DNA from: Calothrix sp. PCC 7716
GTDB lineage: Bacteria > Cyanobacteriota > Cyanobacteriia > Cyanobacteriales > Nostocaceae
NCBI RefSeq assembly: GCF_019977735.1
Contig: NZ_AP025018.1
Location: 10,854,580-10,918,579, forward strand
Length of the DNA stretch: 64,000 nt
Direction of reading: 5' to 3'
Made by a program: the position numbers and the translations under genes
Notes under the pieces: generated by a model
The model's database searches: none
Told to the model about the DNA's origin: nothing
The model's input: only the letters and a program-made list of their open reading frames with translations
Shown: in pieces, positions 32,420 to 41,108 of the stretch
How positions within the stretch are numbered: the stretch's first letter is position 1
How the letters are laid out: every line of letters begins with the position of its first letter

Positions 32420-33094
32420 ATGTCTGATACATTAAGGCTTGATGAAGTTGTGGAATTCGCTGAGAACCCAGAACCAAGGTGTCCGTGTGTACTGTTACTC
32501 GATACTTCTGGCTCTATGCAAGGCACAGCGATTAATGCTCTCAACGAAGGATTACAAACTTTTAAAGAAGAGTTAGTAAAGAATAGCCTAGCTGCCCGAA
32601 GAGTCGAAGTTGCAATAGTAACATTTGATAGCAGCGTAAATATAGTACAGGATTTTGTCACGGCTGATTTATTCAGTCCTCCAATGCTTTCTGCACAGGG
32701 TCTTACAACTATGGGCGCCGGAATTCACAAAGCCTTAGATTTAATAACAGAACGTAAGAATTTATACCGTGCGAATGGAGTTGCATACTACCGTCCTTGG
32801 ATATTCATGATTACCGATGGCGAACCACAAGGAGAATTTGAAGACGTTGTAGAACAAGCATCGTTACGTTTACAGGCAGATGAAGCCTCAAAGCGTGTTG
32901 CTTTTTTTACCGTAGGCGTGGAAAATGCTAATATGATGCGGTTGGGTCAAATTGGGGTCAGGAGTCCTTTAAAACTCCAAGGCTTGAATTTTGTAGAGAT
33001 GTTTGTGTGGCTGTCGGCAAGTATGTCAGCAGTATCACAGTCGAAAGTGGATGATCAGGTTGCACTACCGCCTATTGGCTGGGGTACTGTTTAG
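32420..33094 (+). CDS. VWA protein of TerY type
   Basis: A 224-residue protein from the ATG at 32420 (MSDTLRLDEVVEFAENPEPR); a TTG nine codons earlier is less likely. It is a single VWA domain: MIDAS motif LLDTSGSMQG at about residue 33, second-shell Thr in TTMGAGIHKAL, and Asp in MITDGEPQG. TerY-like VWA proteins bind metal and partner proteins in the cytoplasm. The next two genes encode a PP2C phosphatase and a protein kinase, giving the TerY-P triad described from comparative genomics as a phosphorylation-controlled stress or conflict module. No tellurite-resistance TerD-type genes are seen nearby. Confidence 0.88.
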   Translation: MSDTLRLDEVVEFAENPEPRCPCVLLLDTSGSMQGTAINALNEGLQTFKEELVKNSLAARRVEVAIVTFDSSVNIVQDFVTADLFSPPMLSAQGLTTMGAGIHKALDLITERKNLYRANGVAYYRPWIFMITDGEPQGEFEDVVEQASLRLQADEASKRVAFFTVGVENANMMRLGQIGVRSPLKLQGLNFVEMFVWLSASMSAVSQSKVDDQVALPPIGWGTV

Positions 33095-33145
33095 TTATAT
33101 TAATGAGCTAAACTTACACAGTTGTCAGCGCACGTGAATAACAAT

Positions 33146-33928
33146 ATGAGTACTACTTTAAAGCAAATGGTTCACTGGCGGGTTGTTGCCGCTTCTGTAT
33201 GTGGCACGAGTCATGTAAAAAATGAGCAGCTGTGTCAAGATGCACATAATTGGCAAGTTTTACCTGATAATATTTTAGTAGCTGCTGTTGCAGATGGCGC
33301 CGGCTCTGCCAAATTAGGTAAAGTCGGATCGATGATCGCTACTACCGCTGCGGTAGAGAGTGTTCAAAAGCATGAAATTAGCCGACGTGCCCTTAGTAGT
33401 GATGATTTTGTTCGTTCGCTTCTAACGAATGCGATGGTGGCAGCTAAAAAAGCAGTCGAGGAAGAAGCAGAAGCAACCTCATCATCATATGATGACCTAG
33501 CGACAACTTTGATAGTAATGGTCGCAACACCCGAAGGAGTGGCTGTAGCTCAAATAGGTGATGGTGTTGCCGTAGCTCGTGATTACCAGGGAAACTTACT
33601 CGCACTTACCATGCCCGATAGTGGTGAATATATTAATGAAACCACTTTTTTAACGTCGTTTGATTCTATCGATAACGCACAACTTCGTTTATGGCGCCAA
33701 CCAATTGTGAATGTTGGTGTACTAACTGATGGACTACAAATGTTAGCTATTAACATGGCAGTAGGCGCCCCGCATAAACCATTCTTTTTTCCGCTATTTG
33801 AATTTGTCGCGAATATCGACGACAAATCAGTCGCGAAAGAACAGTTAGTCAAGTTTTTGCGTTCGGAGCGAATTACGCAACGTACTGACGACGATTTGAC
33901 GCTGGTTTTAGCGGCGTTGCATGAGTAA
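33146..33928 (+). CDS. PP2C-type Ser/Thr protein phosphatase
   Basis: A 260-residue protein from the ATG at 33146 (MSTTLKQMVHWRVVAASVCG); the frame extends to a TTG at 33122 and a GTG lies between. PP2C motifs are visible: HVKNEQLCQDAH, VAAVADGAGSAKLGKVGS (metal-binding Asp-Gly), DDLATTLIV, AQIGDGVAVA, VLTDGL and TDDDLTLVLAAL. It matches the phosphatase partner in TerY-P triads, expected to reverse phosphorylation by the kinase encoded 68 bases downstream. It lies 51 bases from the VWA gene. Confidence 0.9.
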   Translation: MSTTLKQMVHWRVVAASVCGTSHVKNEQLCQDAHNWQVLPDNILVAAVADGAGSAKLGKVGSMIATTAAVESVQKHEISRRALSSDDFVRSLLTNAMVAAKKAVEEEAEATSSSYDDLATTLIVMVATPEGVAVAQIGDGVAVARDYQGNLLALTMPDSGEYINETTFLTSFDSIDNAQLRLWRQPIVNVGVLTDGLQMLAINMAVGAPHKPFFFPLFEFVANIDDKSVAKEQLVKFLRSERITQRTDDDLTLVLAALHE

Positions 33929-33996
33929 TAATACTCTAAGCAACACGTTTCCAGCAACATATTAAATAAAATTATTCCCCTATTGTAATCCTCGAA

Positions 33997-36183
33997 ATGC
34001 AGGTAATACGTTGTCTTCCCAACCAACAAAATCTTACTATTAACCTCACCGTAAGTTTGGGGCGTGGCGGTGAAGCATGTATCTACACGGTACCAACCGA
34101 TGCGAATTTAGTGGCTAAGATTTATCACAAGCCTAAAGACGCTCAGGATAACAAGCTATCTGTAATGCTTGCTCATCCTCCAGAAAACCCCACAGCTTGT
34201 TTAGGTCATATATCTATCGCTTGGCCAACTGAACTACTACACTCAACAGACGGTAGTAACCGCATCACTGGGTTTTTAATGCCGCGCATTCGAGGAATGC
34301 GACCCATTATAGATTTTTATAATCCTAGAACCCGTCGTCAGCATTGCCCCTTATTTAGCTATCAATATTTAATCCGAACTGCACGCAATTTAGCAGCAGC
34401 TTTCGCAGCACTCCATGCACGGGGTTACTGTGTTGGAGATGTGAATGAATCAAATATTTTGGTTAGCGATACAGCACTGGTAACACTCGTTGACACTGAC
34501 TCGTTCCAAGTTCGAGACCCAGACAGTAAAATAGTCTATCGCTGCCCTGTTGGTAAACCAGAATTTACTCCCCCAGAGTTACAAAATAAAACATTTGCCG
34601 AATGCGACCGTATTGTTGCTCATGACTTATTCGGGTTAGGAGTTTTGATTTTCCAACTGCTAATGGAAGGTACACACCCATTTTCAGGTATCTTTCAAGG
34701 TATTGGCGAACCACCAACGTATGAATCACGAATTGCAAGTGGGCATTTTACCTATAGTCAAAGAACTCGTGTTCCATACATCCCTACTCCCATTGCTCCA
34801 GCGTGGGAGATGTTACATCCAGCATTACAAGAATTATTCCGTCGCTGTTTTGAAGAAGGACATCACAATCCTTTAATGCGTCCAAGCGCTGCAACTTGGC
34901 TTTTAACTCTTACCGAAGTAGAAGAATCTTTAATTACCTGTACCGTTAATCCTCAGCACCGCTATAGCAGTCACCTACATAGTTGTCCTTGGTGCGAGCG
35001 CACTTTACGTCTGGGAGGTCGAGACCCATTTCCATCGCAGCGAGCAATAGCAGCGAAAGAACATTTAGCTGCTCATATTCCTCGTAAGAAACCTCGTCCG
35101 ACTGCCGTACCTCGTGTCGCCAAAACGCCTCTTCCCCTTAATTCTCTTAACTATCGCCAACCAAATACTGCTTATAATTATCCTTATTATAAGTCTTCAA
35201 AAAAACAAAGGTATTATCCTGTAGTGTTTTGTTTGCTAGCGTTTGGCTTGCTAGGCTATCTAGATGTGATGATAAAATTTACAAGTCGTCCTTTTGATGC
35301 CGAAAACTCTTACACCCAAACACTTGTTAATCCACAGCAAGTAGCTAGAGACAACCTCAGTTTTGATGATTACTATAAACAAGGTCATGCCTCTTACACC
35401 ATCAAAAACTACGAGGAAGCGATTCGGAAATTTACCAAAGCTATTCAGAAATTACCTTCCCACGCGAAAGCTTACGTCAACCGAGGCAATGCTCACTTCA
35501 ATCTAAAACAGTACGAAGCAGCTTTGTCTGACTATAATCAAGCCATTAAAATTAATCCTTTAGAAACCAAAGCTTATGTAAGTCGCGGTAACACTCGTTT
35601 AATTCTTGCTGAATACAGCAGCGACCCCGATAAAGATTATAAAGGCGCCATTTCTGACTTTAACGATGCCATTCGCCTGAATCCGAGTGAAATTGAAGCT
35701 TTGATTCGACGTGGGATTGTCCGCGCACAAGTAGCTAAGTACAGCGGTGAATCGCAAGATGACTACCGAAAAGCAATTCAAGACTTCAACCAAGCGCTTA
35801 TTCTTAACCCGTCGCGAGCAGAAGCTTACTATCAACGCGGCTTAGTTAGGTATCAAATAGCACAGTATAGTAGCGAATTTGAGAAAGAATATCGAGGCGC
35901 CATTTCTGATTTTAATCAAGCTCTAAGTATAAATCCACAAATGGCGAAAGTTTACCTTAAGCGTGGAATTGTACGTTACGAACTTTCGCAATATGGAGGT
36001 AAAGAATCTAGTCGATACCGAATACAGGCAGTAGAAGATTTACAGCGCGCCGCCAAAATCGCTCTAAAGCAAGAAGACATGGATAACTACCAGCAGGCTT
36101 TAAGCAGTATTTGTGTAGTCATCGAAAACAAATGCGATGCATTCTTTCAACACTCAAACATCATAGACAAAACAAATTACTAA
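33997..36183 (+). CDS. Protein kinase with zinc ribbon, membrane segment and TPR repeats
   Basis: A 728-residue protein. The kinase domain (about 15-310) has Gly loop LGRGGEACIY, Lys in LVAKIYHKP, catalytic loop YCVGDVNESNIL (HRD His replaced) and VDTDSF in place of DFG. A Cys/His cluster (HSCPWCERTL, about 325-337) is a probable zinc ribbon. A basic linker leads to one membrane helix (about 406-424; PVVFCLLAFGLLGYLDVMI). Four to five TPR repeats (about 450-690) follow, for example YEEAIRKFTKAIQKLPSHAK. Kinase and TPRs are therefore on opposite sides of the membrane, or the segment is peripheral. It completes the VWA-PP2C-kinase triad. The motif deviations suit the atypical kinases of these triads. 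Confidence 0.88.
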   Translation: MQVIRCLPNQQNLTINLTVSLGRGGEACIYTVPTDANLVAKIYHKPKDAQDNKLSVMLAHPPENPTACLGHISIAWPTELLHSTDGSNRITGFLMPRIRGMRPIIDFYNPRTRRQHCPLFSYQYLIRTARNLAAAFAALHARGYCVGDVNESNILVSDTALVTLVDTDSFQVRDPDSKIVYRCPVGKPEFTPPELQNKTFAECDRIVAHDLFGLGVLIFQLLMEGTHPFSGIFQGIGEPPTYESRIASGHFTYSQRTRVPYIPTPIAPAWEMLHPALQELFRRCFEEGHHNPLMRPSAATWLLTLTEVEESLITCTVNPQHRYSSHLHSCPWCERTLRLGGRDPFPSQRAIAAKEHLAAHIPRKKPRPTAVPRVAKTPLPLNSLNYRQPNTAYNYPYYKSSKKQRYYPVVFCLLAFGLLGYLDVMIKFTSRPFDAENSYTQTLVNPQQVARDNLSFDDYYKQGHASYTIKNYEEAIRKFTKAIQKLPSHAKAYVNRGNAHFNLKQYEAALSDYNQAIKINPLETKAYVSRGNTRLILAEYSSDPDKDYKGAISDFNDAIRLNPSEIEALIRRGIVRAQVAKYSGESQDDYRKAIQDFNQALILNPSRAEAYYQRGLVRYQIAQYSSEFEKEYRGAISDFNQALSINPQMAKVYLKRGIVRYELSQYGGKESSRYRIQAVEDLQRAAKIALKQEDMDNYQQALSSICVVIENKCDAFFQHSNIIDKTNY

Positions 36184-36212
36184 ATCGATTTACATTTTTA
36201 CGAAATTACACA

Positions 36213-36238
36213 TAGAGACGTGATAAATCACGTCTCTA
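36213..36238 (+). terminator. GAGACG-family hairpin after the kinase gene
   Basis: TAGAGACGTGA, TAAA, TCACGTCTCTA gives an 11-bp stem followed by TTTTGTG, 30 bases after the kinase stop. It belongs to the same repeat family as 2968 and probably ends the triad transcript. Confidence 0.55.
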
Positions 36239-36767
36239 TTTTGTGTCTCTATTTCGCGTCTTTACATTTATTTTATATATTTCAAATATATTGTTCAAGT
36301 CTTAACAGTATCTTTATAAACTAACTAGCTACGTCAAGGTAAACTTTTGAATTGTAAGTAATTTATGTTACTTTACAATATAGAGTAACAAACAAATATG
36401 ATTTACAAGCATAGACTTTTGTCATATTATCACCAGATAAATACTGAATATATTAGTAATAAAATAATCGTATTTATCTAAGATTATTAGTGGCGTTAGT
36501 ATGAATAAAAATTCATGTAAATTAGGTAAATTGTTTATTAACGATGAAGTAATGTCCATAAATATTTTGCCATAAAAAACTTTTCCATTTTTTCATAGAT
36601 AAAACTGGTTAATTTATCTTGGCTTTACATGCAAGGGTAGAAATACGGTTAGATTATATACTTAGAAATTGAAAAAAATTGCCTGTTGTCGATGTGGTAA
36701 GCGCTTCATAAAAGTGCAATCAATATTACAGTATCTATCAATTTACCTGAAATTTTAGAGGTATTTC
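36239..36767. other. Promoter region of the HEP island
   Basis: About 530 bases of very AT-rich sequence between the triad and the first HEP-type gene. It includes an NtcA-like site at 36358. No gene or RNA was recognised. A binding-site-like AGAGG precedes rfbF. Confidence 0.45.
36358..36371 (+). promoter_or_regulatory. NtcA-like site GTA-N8-TAC
   Basis: GTAATTTATGTTAC matches the NtcA consensus GTA-N8-TAC. TATGAT, a possible -10, begins 25 bases after it (NtcA-activated promoters usually have about 22). It lies about 400 bases upstream of rfbF, in the island expected to be induced on nitrogen stepdown. Roughly a dozen such matches are expected by chance in 64 kb, so the support is weak. 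Confidence 0.3.
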
Positions 36768-37541
36768 ATGAAAGCAGTGATTTTGGCGGGGGGACTTGGG
36801 ACACGTTTAAGTGAAGAAACAAGTATAAAACCGAAGCCAATGGTAGAAATCGGGGGCAAGCCAGTTTTATGGCACATTATGAAAATCTATTCTGCTCACG
36901 GCATCAATGATTTTATAATTTGCTGTGGTTATAAAGGGTATGTTATAAAAGAGTATTTTGCTAATTATTTTTTGCACATGTCAGATGTAACATTTGATAT
37001 GCGTTTTAACCAAATGAATGTACATGCTGGTAATGCAGAACCTTGGCGTGTCACCTTGGTTAATACAGGCGACAATACTATGACGGGTGGAAGATTAAAA
37101 CGAGTTCGCGAACATGTTGGTAACGAAACTTTTTGTTTTACCTACGGTGACGGTGTTAGCGATGTAAATATTACAGAATTGGTTAAATTCCATAAAGAGC
37201 AAAAAACTTTAGGCACACTAACTGCGGTTCAACCACCAGGACGTTTTGGTGCAATTGTACTTGGACAAGAACAAACAAAAATTTCGAGCTTCCGTGAGAA
37301 ACCAGAAGGTGATGGAGCTTGGATTAATGGTGGATATTTTGTATTAGAACCAGAGGTTATTGACTTAATTACAGACGACACAACAGTTTGGGAGCAAGAA
37401 CCTTTAGAAAAGTTAGCCGAGAAAGAGCAACTTTCTGCTTTCAAGCATAATGGTTTCTGGCAACCTATGGATACTTTACGCGACCGCAACTACCTCGAAG
37501 ATTTATGGAATAAAAACAAGGCGCCTTGGAAAGCCTGGTAA
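36768..37541 (+). CDS. rfbF: Glucose-1-phosphate cytidylyltransferase
   Basis: A 257-residue nucleotidyltransferase making CDP-glucose from CTP and glucose-1-phosphate. The N-terminal MKAVILAGGLGTRLSEET is the nucleotide-binding signature, followed by KPKPMVEIGGKPVLWHIM. GDGVSDVN carries the metal-binding Asp, and INGGYFVLEPEV and the C-terminal FWQPMDTLRDRNYLE are typical of RfbF. Length fits. In Anabaena PCC 7120 a homologous gene opens the HEP island. CDP-glucose 4,6-dehydratase (rfbG), the usual next step, was not found in the window. Confidence 0.93.
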   Translation: MKAVILAGGLGTRLSEETSIKPKPMVEIGGKPVLWHIMKIYSAHGINDFIICCGYKGYVIKEYFANYFLHMSDVTFDMRFNQMNVHAGNAEPWRVTLVNTGDNTMTGGRLKRVREHVGNETFCFTYGDGVSDVNITELVKFHKEQKTLGTLTAVQPPGRFGAIVLGQEQTKISSFREKPEGDGAWINGGYFVLEPEVIDLITDDTTVWEQEPLEKLAEKEQLSAFKHNGFWQPMDTLRDRNYLEDLWNKNKAPWKAW

Positions 37542-37545
37542 GGAA

Positions 37546-37700
37546 TTGAGTGCTGAGTGCTGAGTTTTGAGTGCTGAGTTCTGAGTTCTGAGTTCTGAGC
37601 TATAAAATATAGAATCTGCAATAAAACTCCTAACTTCTAACTCATAACTCCTAACTTCTAACTTCTAACTCCTAACTCCTAACTCCTAACTTTTTCACTT
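37546..37700. repeat. Heptamer short tandem repeats
   Basis: Runs of (GA)GTGCTGA / GTTCTGA units (37546-37600) are followed by a run of CTAACTC/CTAACTT units (37626-37691). They fill the space between rfbF and the lhgO-like gene and are the short tandemly repeated heptamers common in Nostocales. The same GTGCTGA unit forms the hairpin at 9578. Confidence 0.85.
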
Positions 37701-37727
37701 TATTTTAGTTACAGGGTTATTATATCA

Positions 37728-38942
37728 ATGTACGATTTTGCTATTATCGGTGGGGGCATTGTCGGTCTTTCTACCGCAATGACTTTAGGGAAACGTTATC
37801 CCGATGCTCAAATTTTGGTTCTTGAGAAAGAAGGCGCCTGGGCATTTCACCAAACAGGAAACAATAGCGGTGTTATTCACTCTGGTGTCTACTACAAACC
37901 AGGAAGTTTCAAAGCTAAGTTTTGTCGCGATGGCGCCACTTCAATGGTGCAATTCTGCCAAGAACATAATATCGAACACGAGGTTTGTGGTAAAGTCATA
38001 GTTGCTACAAATGAACAAGAACTGCCTCGTCTCGAAAACCTCTACAACCGTGGTTTAGAAAATGGTATTAAGGTAAAGCGAATTACCCCAGAAGAAGTTA
38101 AAGAAGTTGAGCCTCATGTTAAGAGTGTCGGCGGAATTCGTGTTTACTCTACGGGTATAGTAAACTACAAGCAAGTTTGTTTAAAGTACGCAGAAATCAT
38201 CCAAAAGCAAGGTGGAGATTTGCGACTTAATACAAAGGTGTTACGGATTGTACCAAGTGGTAAAAATCAGGTACTTGAAACTAACAACGGAAACTTTGAA
38301 ACAAAGTTTGTAATTAATTGTGCGGGGTTACATAGTGACCGTATCGCAAAACTCAATAATGTTGACCCGAAAGCGAAAATAGTACCTTTTCGTGGTGAAT
38401 ATTATGAACTTGTTCCAGAAAAGCGGTATTTAGTCAAGACTTTAATTTATCCCGTCCCAAATCCAGATTTTCCGTTTTTGGGTGTACACTTTACACGTAT
38501 GATTGACAACAGTGTTCACGCAGGACCGAACGCAGTTCTTAGTCTCAAGCGCGAAGGTTACACCAAAACTGACTTTGATTTAAGAGATTTTGCTGAAGTC
38601 ATGACTTATCCAGGTTTCTGGAAACTTGCAGCAAAACATGCTGATGAGGGTATTAAAGAAATCATTCGTTCTTTTAGTAAAGCAGCGTTTGTAAAAAGCT
38701 TACAGCAACTTATTCCTGAAGTTCAGGCTGCTGACGTAATTCCAACTCATGCAGGTGTACGCGCACAAGCATTAATGGATGACGGCAAACTGGTCGATGA
38801 CTTTTTGATTATTCACGGTCAAAACAGCATTAATGTATGTAACGCTCCTTCACCTGCTGCTACATCTTCGCTCGAAATTGGAAAAGCAATTGTTGCTCAA
38901 ATTCCCGAACAGTCTCATCTAACTTGTTCTGTCACAGCATAA
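37728..38942 (+). CDS. lhgO: L-2-hydroxyglutarate oxidase-like FAD enzyme
   Basis: A 404-residue FAD-dependent oxidoreductase of the LhgO/DAO type. The N-terminus MYDFAIIGGGIVGLSTA is the dinucleotide-binding GxGxxG motif. SGVIHSGVYYKPGSFKA is the LhgO signature, and INCAGLHSDRIA and THAGVRAQAL continue the match. LhgO oxidises L-2-hydroxyglutarate to 2-oxoglutarate and passes electrons to quinones. Its place in a polysaccharide operon is conserved in HEP-type islands, so its real substrate here may be a hydroxy-acid or sugar acid. It lies 186 bases after rfbF and 40 before the epimerase. Confidence 0.85.
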   Translation: MYDFAIIGGGIVGLSTAMTLGKRYPDAQILVLEKEGAWAFHQTGNNSGVIHSGVYYKPGSFKAKFCRDGATSMVQFCQEHNIEHEVCGKVIVATNEQELPRLENLYNRGLENGIKVKRITPEEVKEVEPHVKSVGGIRVYSTGIVNYKQVCLKYAEIIQKQGGDLRLNTKVLRIVPSGKNQVLETNNGNFETKFVINCAGLHSDRIAKLNNVDPKAKIVPFRGEYYELVPEKRYLVKTLIYPVPNPDFPFLGVHFTRMIDNSVHAGPNAVLSLKREGYTKTDFDLRDFAEVMTYPGFWKLAAKHADEGIKEIIRSFSKAAFVKSLQQLIPEVQAADVIPTHAGVRAQALMDDGKLVDDFLIIHGQNSINVCNAPSPAATSSLEIGKAIVAQIPEQSHLTCSVTA

Positions 38943-38982
38943 ACATTTATTACTCTTACTACTAATAAGGAATCAACCTAAC

Positions 38983-40014
38983 ATGAAAGTACTTGTAACA
39001 GGCACCGAAGGTTATTTAGGGTCTTTACTTCCTGCTTTACTTCATGAACGTGGACACGAAGTTCTCGGAGTAGATACTGGCTACTACAAAGTTGGCTGGT
39101 TATATAACGGTACAGAAATTACCGCTAAAACTCTTAACAAAGATATTCGCCATATTACCGCCGAAGATTTAGAAGGGGTTGAAGCAATCGTTCACATGGC
39201 AGAACTGTCGAATGACCCAGCAGGTCAACTTGCACCTAACATAACTTACGATATTAACCATAAAGGCTCGGTACGTCTCGCCAAGTTGGCAAAAGATGCT
39301 GGCATTCGCCGTTTTGTTTACATGTCTTCATGTAGTGTTTACGGAGTAGCGACAGCAGGAGATGTAACCGAAGAGTCCCCAGTTAATCCTCAAACTGCTT
39401 ATGCTGAGTGCAAAACTTTAGTTGAGCGTGATTTGGCGCCTATGGCATCAGATGACTTTTCGCCAACATTCATGCGAAATGCAACAGCTTTCGGCGCCTC
39501 ACCTCGGATGCGGTTTGATATTGTATTGAATAACTTGTCAGGACTGGCATGGACAACAAAAGAAATTAAAATGACCAGTGATGGTACTCCTTGGCGCCCA
39601 CTTGTTCATGCTCTTGATATTTGTAAAGCGATTGTTTGCGCGTTAGAAGCACCTCGCGATATTGTTCACAACCAAATATTTAATGTTGGTGATACCTCTA
39701 ACAATTACCGCGTTAAAGAAATTGCTGAAATAATCGCTGATGTCTTTAAAGGTTGTAAATTGAGCTTTGGTGATAATGGCGCCGATAATCGTAGCTACCG
39801 TGTGTCGTTTGAGAAAATTAATACTGTTTTACCTGGTTTCAAATGCGATTGGAATGCTCAACGTGGCGCCGAACAATTATACGATTTATTTCAACGTATT
39901 GACATGACCGAAGAAACCTTTACTTCGAGAGGTTTTACTAGATTAAAACAGCTAGAGTATCTAATTCGGACTGCTCAAATTGACCAAGACTTTTTCTGGG
40001 CAAAAAAAAGCTAA
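38983..40014 (+). CDS. NAD-dependent sugar epimerase/dehydratase
   Basis: A 343-residue extended short-chain dehydrogenase/reductase. MKVLVTGTEGYLGSLLPAL is the NAD-binding glycine motif (GxxGxxG), VHMAELSNDP follows, SSCSVYG supplies the catalytic Ser, and the YAECK segment gives the Tyr-x3-Lys pair. A nucleotide-sugar substrate is expected; CDP-glucose from RfbF is a candidate. It does not look like RfbG (CDP-glucose 4,6-dehydratase) or RmlB. It is 40 bases after lhgO, in one operon. Confidence 0.87.
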   Translation: MKVLVTGTEGYLGSLLPALLHERGHEVLGVDTGYYKVGWLYNGTEITAKTLNKDIRHITAEDLEGVEAIVHMAELSNDPAGQLAPNITYDINHKGSVRLAKLAKDAGIRRFVYMSSCSVYGVATAGDVTEESPVNPQTAYAECKTLVERDLAPMASDDFSPTFMRNATAFGASPRMRFDIVLNNLSGLAWTTKEIKMTSDGTPWRPLVHALDICKAIVCALEAPRDIVHNQIFNVGDTSNNYRVKEIAEIIADVFKGCKLSFGDNGADNRSYRVSFEKINTVLPGFKCDWNAQRGAEQLYDLFQRIDMTEETFTSRGFTRLKQLEYLIRTAQIDQDFFWAKKS

Positions 40015-40098
40015 TTTCATTCGTTCGTAACACAGTTGCAATAAGTTAGTAGGTGGGGCTATGCCCTACTTACTAAATATATATATAATCTAAACTCT

Positions 40099-41094
40099 AT
40101 GAATCAAAAATTACTGACTATCGCTATTCCCACTTACAACCGCGCGCAATTGTTAGATAGACAAATTGCTTGGCTGATTGAAGCTATTAAAGGATTTGAA
40201 ACAGATTGCGAAATTTTAATTTCTGATAACTGCTCTACAGATAATACCCCGGAAATTGTAAAGAAATGGCAAAGTCAAGTTAGTAATACCACCTTTCGAT
40301 ATAATAGGAATACAGAGAATTTAGGAGTAATAAAAAACATTAACTATTGTTTAAAAACTGCTACGACTAAGTACGTTTGGGCAATTGGTGATGATGACCC
40401 AATTCAAACTCGTGCTGTTAGCTACGTTTTGAAAAAAGTCAAAGAAAAAGAAGATATTTCGCTTATATTTTTAAATTTCTCTGGACGCAATCAAATTACT
40501 GGTGAAGATGTTCATCCACCCACGATTGTTGGAAATCGCTGGTTTGATGCGGGAGCGGATGATGGTAACAGTGATAGCAAAGCAATTTATCAGCATTGCT
40601 TCGAGAAAAGCATCGGCGCCGTAATTTTTCTAACAGCAACAATTTATAAAACGCAGCTTGTCAAAGAAGCGCTTAATTATTGGCAAGAAGCAGAAAATAA
40701 CTGGATATTTTTAGCTTATTTCGCTGGTTACTGTGCTGCACGTGGCAGAATTATCGTTACTAAAGACAACTTTATGGAATGCGTTGTTGGTGTCAGCTAT
40801 TGGCAAAAAGAGACAAAATCAGCACTATTAATGCAGTACAAACATACGCCAGAAGTAATTATCAAGTTAGAGGAAACGGGATATTCCAAACAGTTCTGCC
40901 GAAGAATGATTTTGCACTCTTTTAGAGAAGCAAATTTAAAAGTACTGTTAGGCGCCTTACGTAGATGGCCTCTCTACACGCTTCAAACAGTGATTCCTTT
41001 TTGGCGTTTAGTTGCAGTATCATCACTATATTTAATGAAGCTTAACACACAAGTTGAAAAAACTTTACATCCAATAGAAACCGGGTTTCTTTAA
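40099..41094 (+). CDS. Family 2 glycosyltransferase
   Basis: A 331-residue GT-A fold glycosyltransferase. LTIAIPTYNRAQLLDRQI opens the domain, ISDNCSTDNT is the nucleotide-binding region, and the DxD motif appears as AIGDDDPIQ (about residue 98). The C-terminal 100 residues are helical without a clear membrane anchor. It probably adds a sugar to the HEP repeat unit on the cytoplasmic face. Its last codons (IETGFL-stop) are formed by a dispersed AGAAACCGGGTTTCT repeat at 41076-41090, so the native C-terminus may have been changed by the repeat. Confidence 0.88.
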   Translation: MNQKLLTIAIPTYNRAQLLDRQIAWLIEAIKGFETDCEILISDNCSTDNTPEIVKKWQSQVSNTTFRYNRNTENLGVIKNINYCLKTATTKYVWAIGDDDPIQTRAVSYVLKKVKEKEDISLIFLNFSGRNQITGEDVHPPTIVGNRWFDAGADDGNSDSKAIYQHCFEKSIGAVIFLTATIYKTQLVKEALNYWQEAENNWIFLAYFAGYCAARGRIIVTKDNFMECVVGVSYWQKETKSALLMQYKHTPEVIIKLEETGYSKQFCRRMILHSFREANLKVLLGALRRWPLYTLQTVIPFWRLVAVSSLYLMKLNTQVEKTLHPIETGFL

Positions 41095-41108
41095 GCTATA
41101 GGAATATT

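Noticed and set aside
33310-33340. GATC-rich stretch resembling HIP1 (CGGATCGATGATCGC)
   Set aside because: It does not contain the full GCGATCGC octamer; no HIP1 copy was found.
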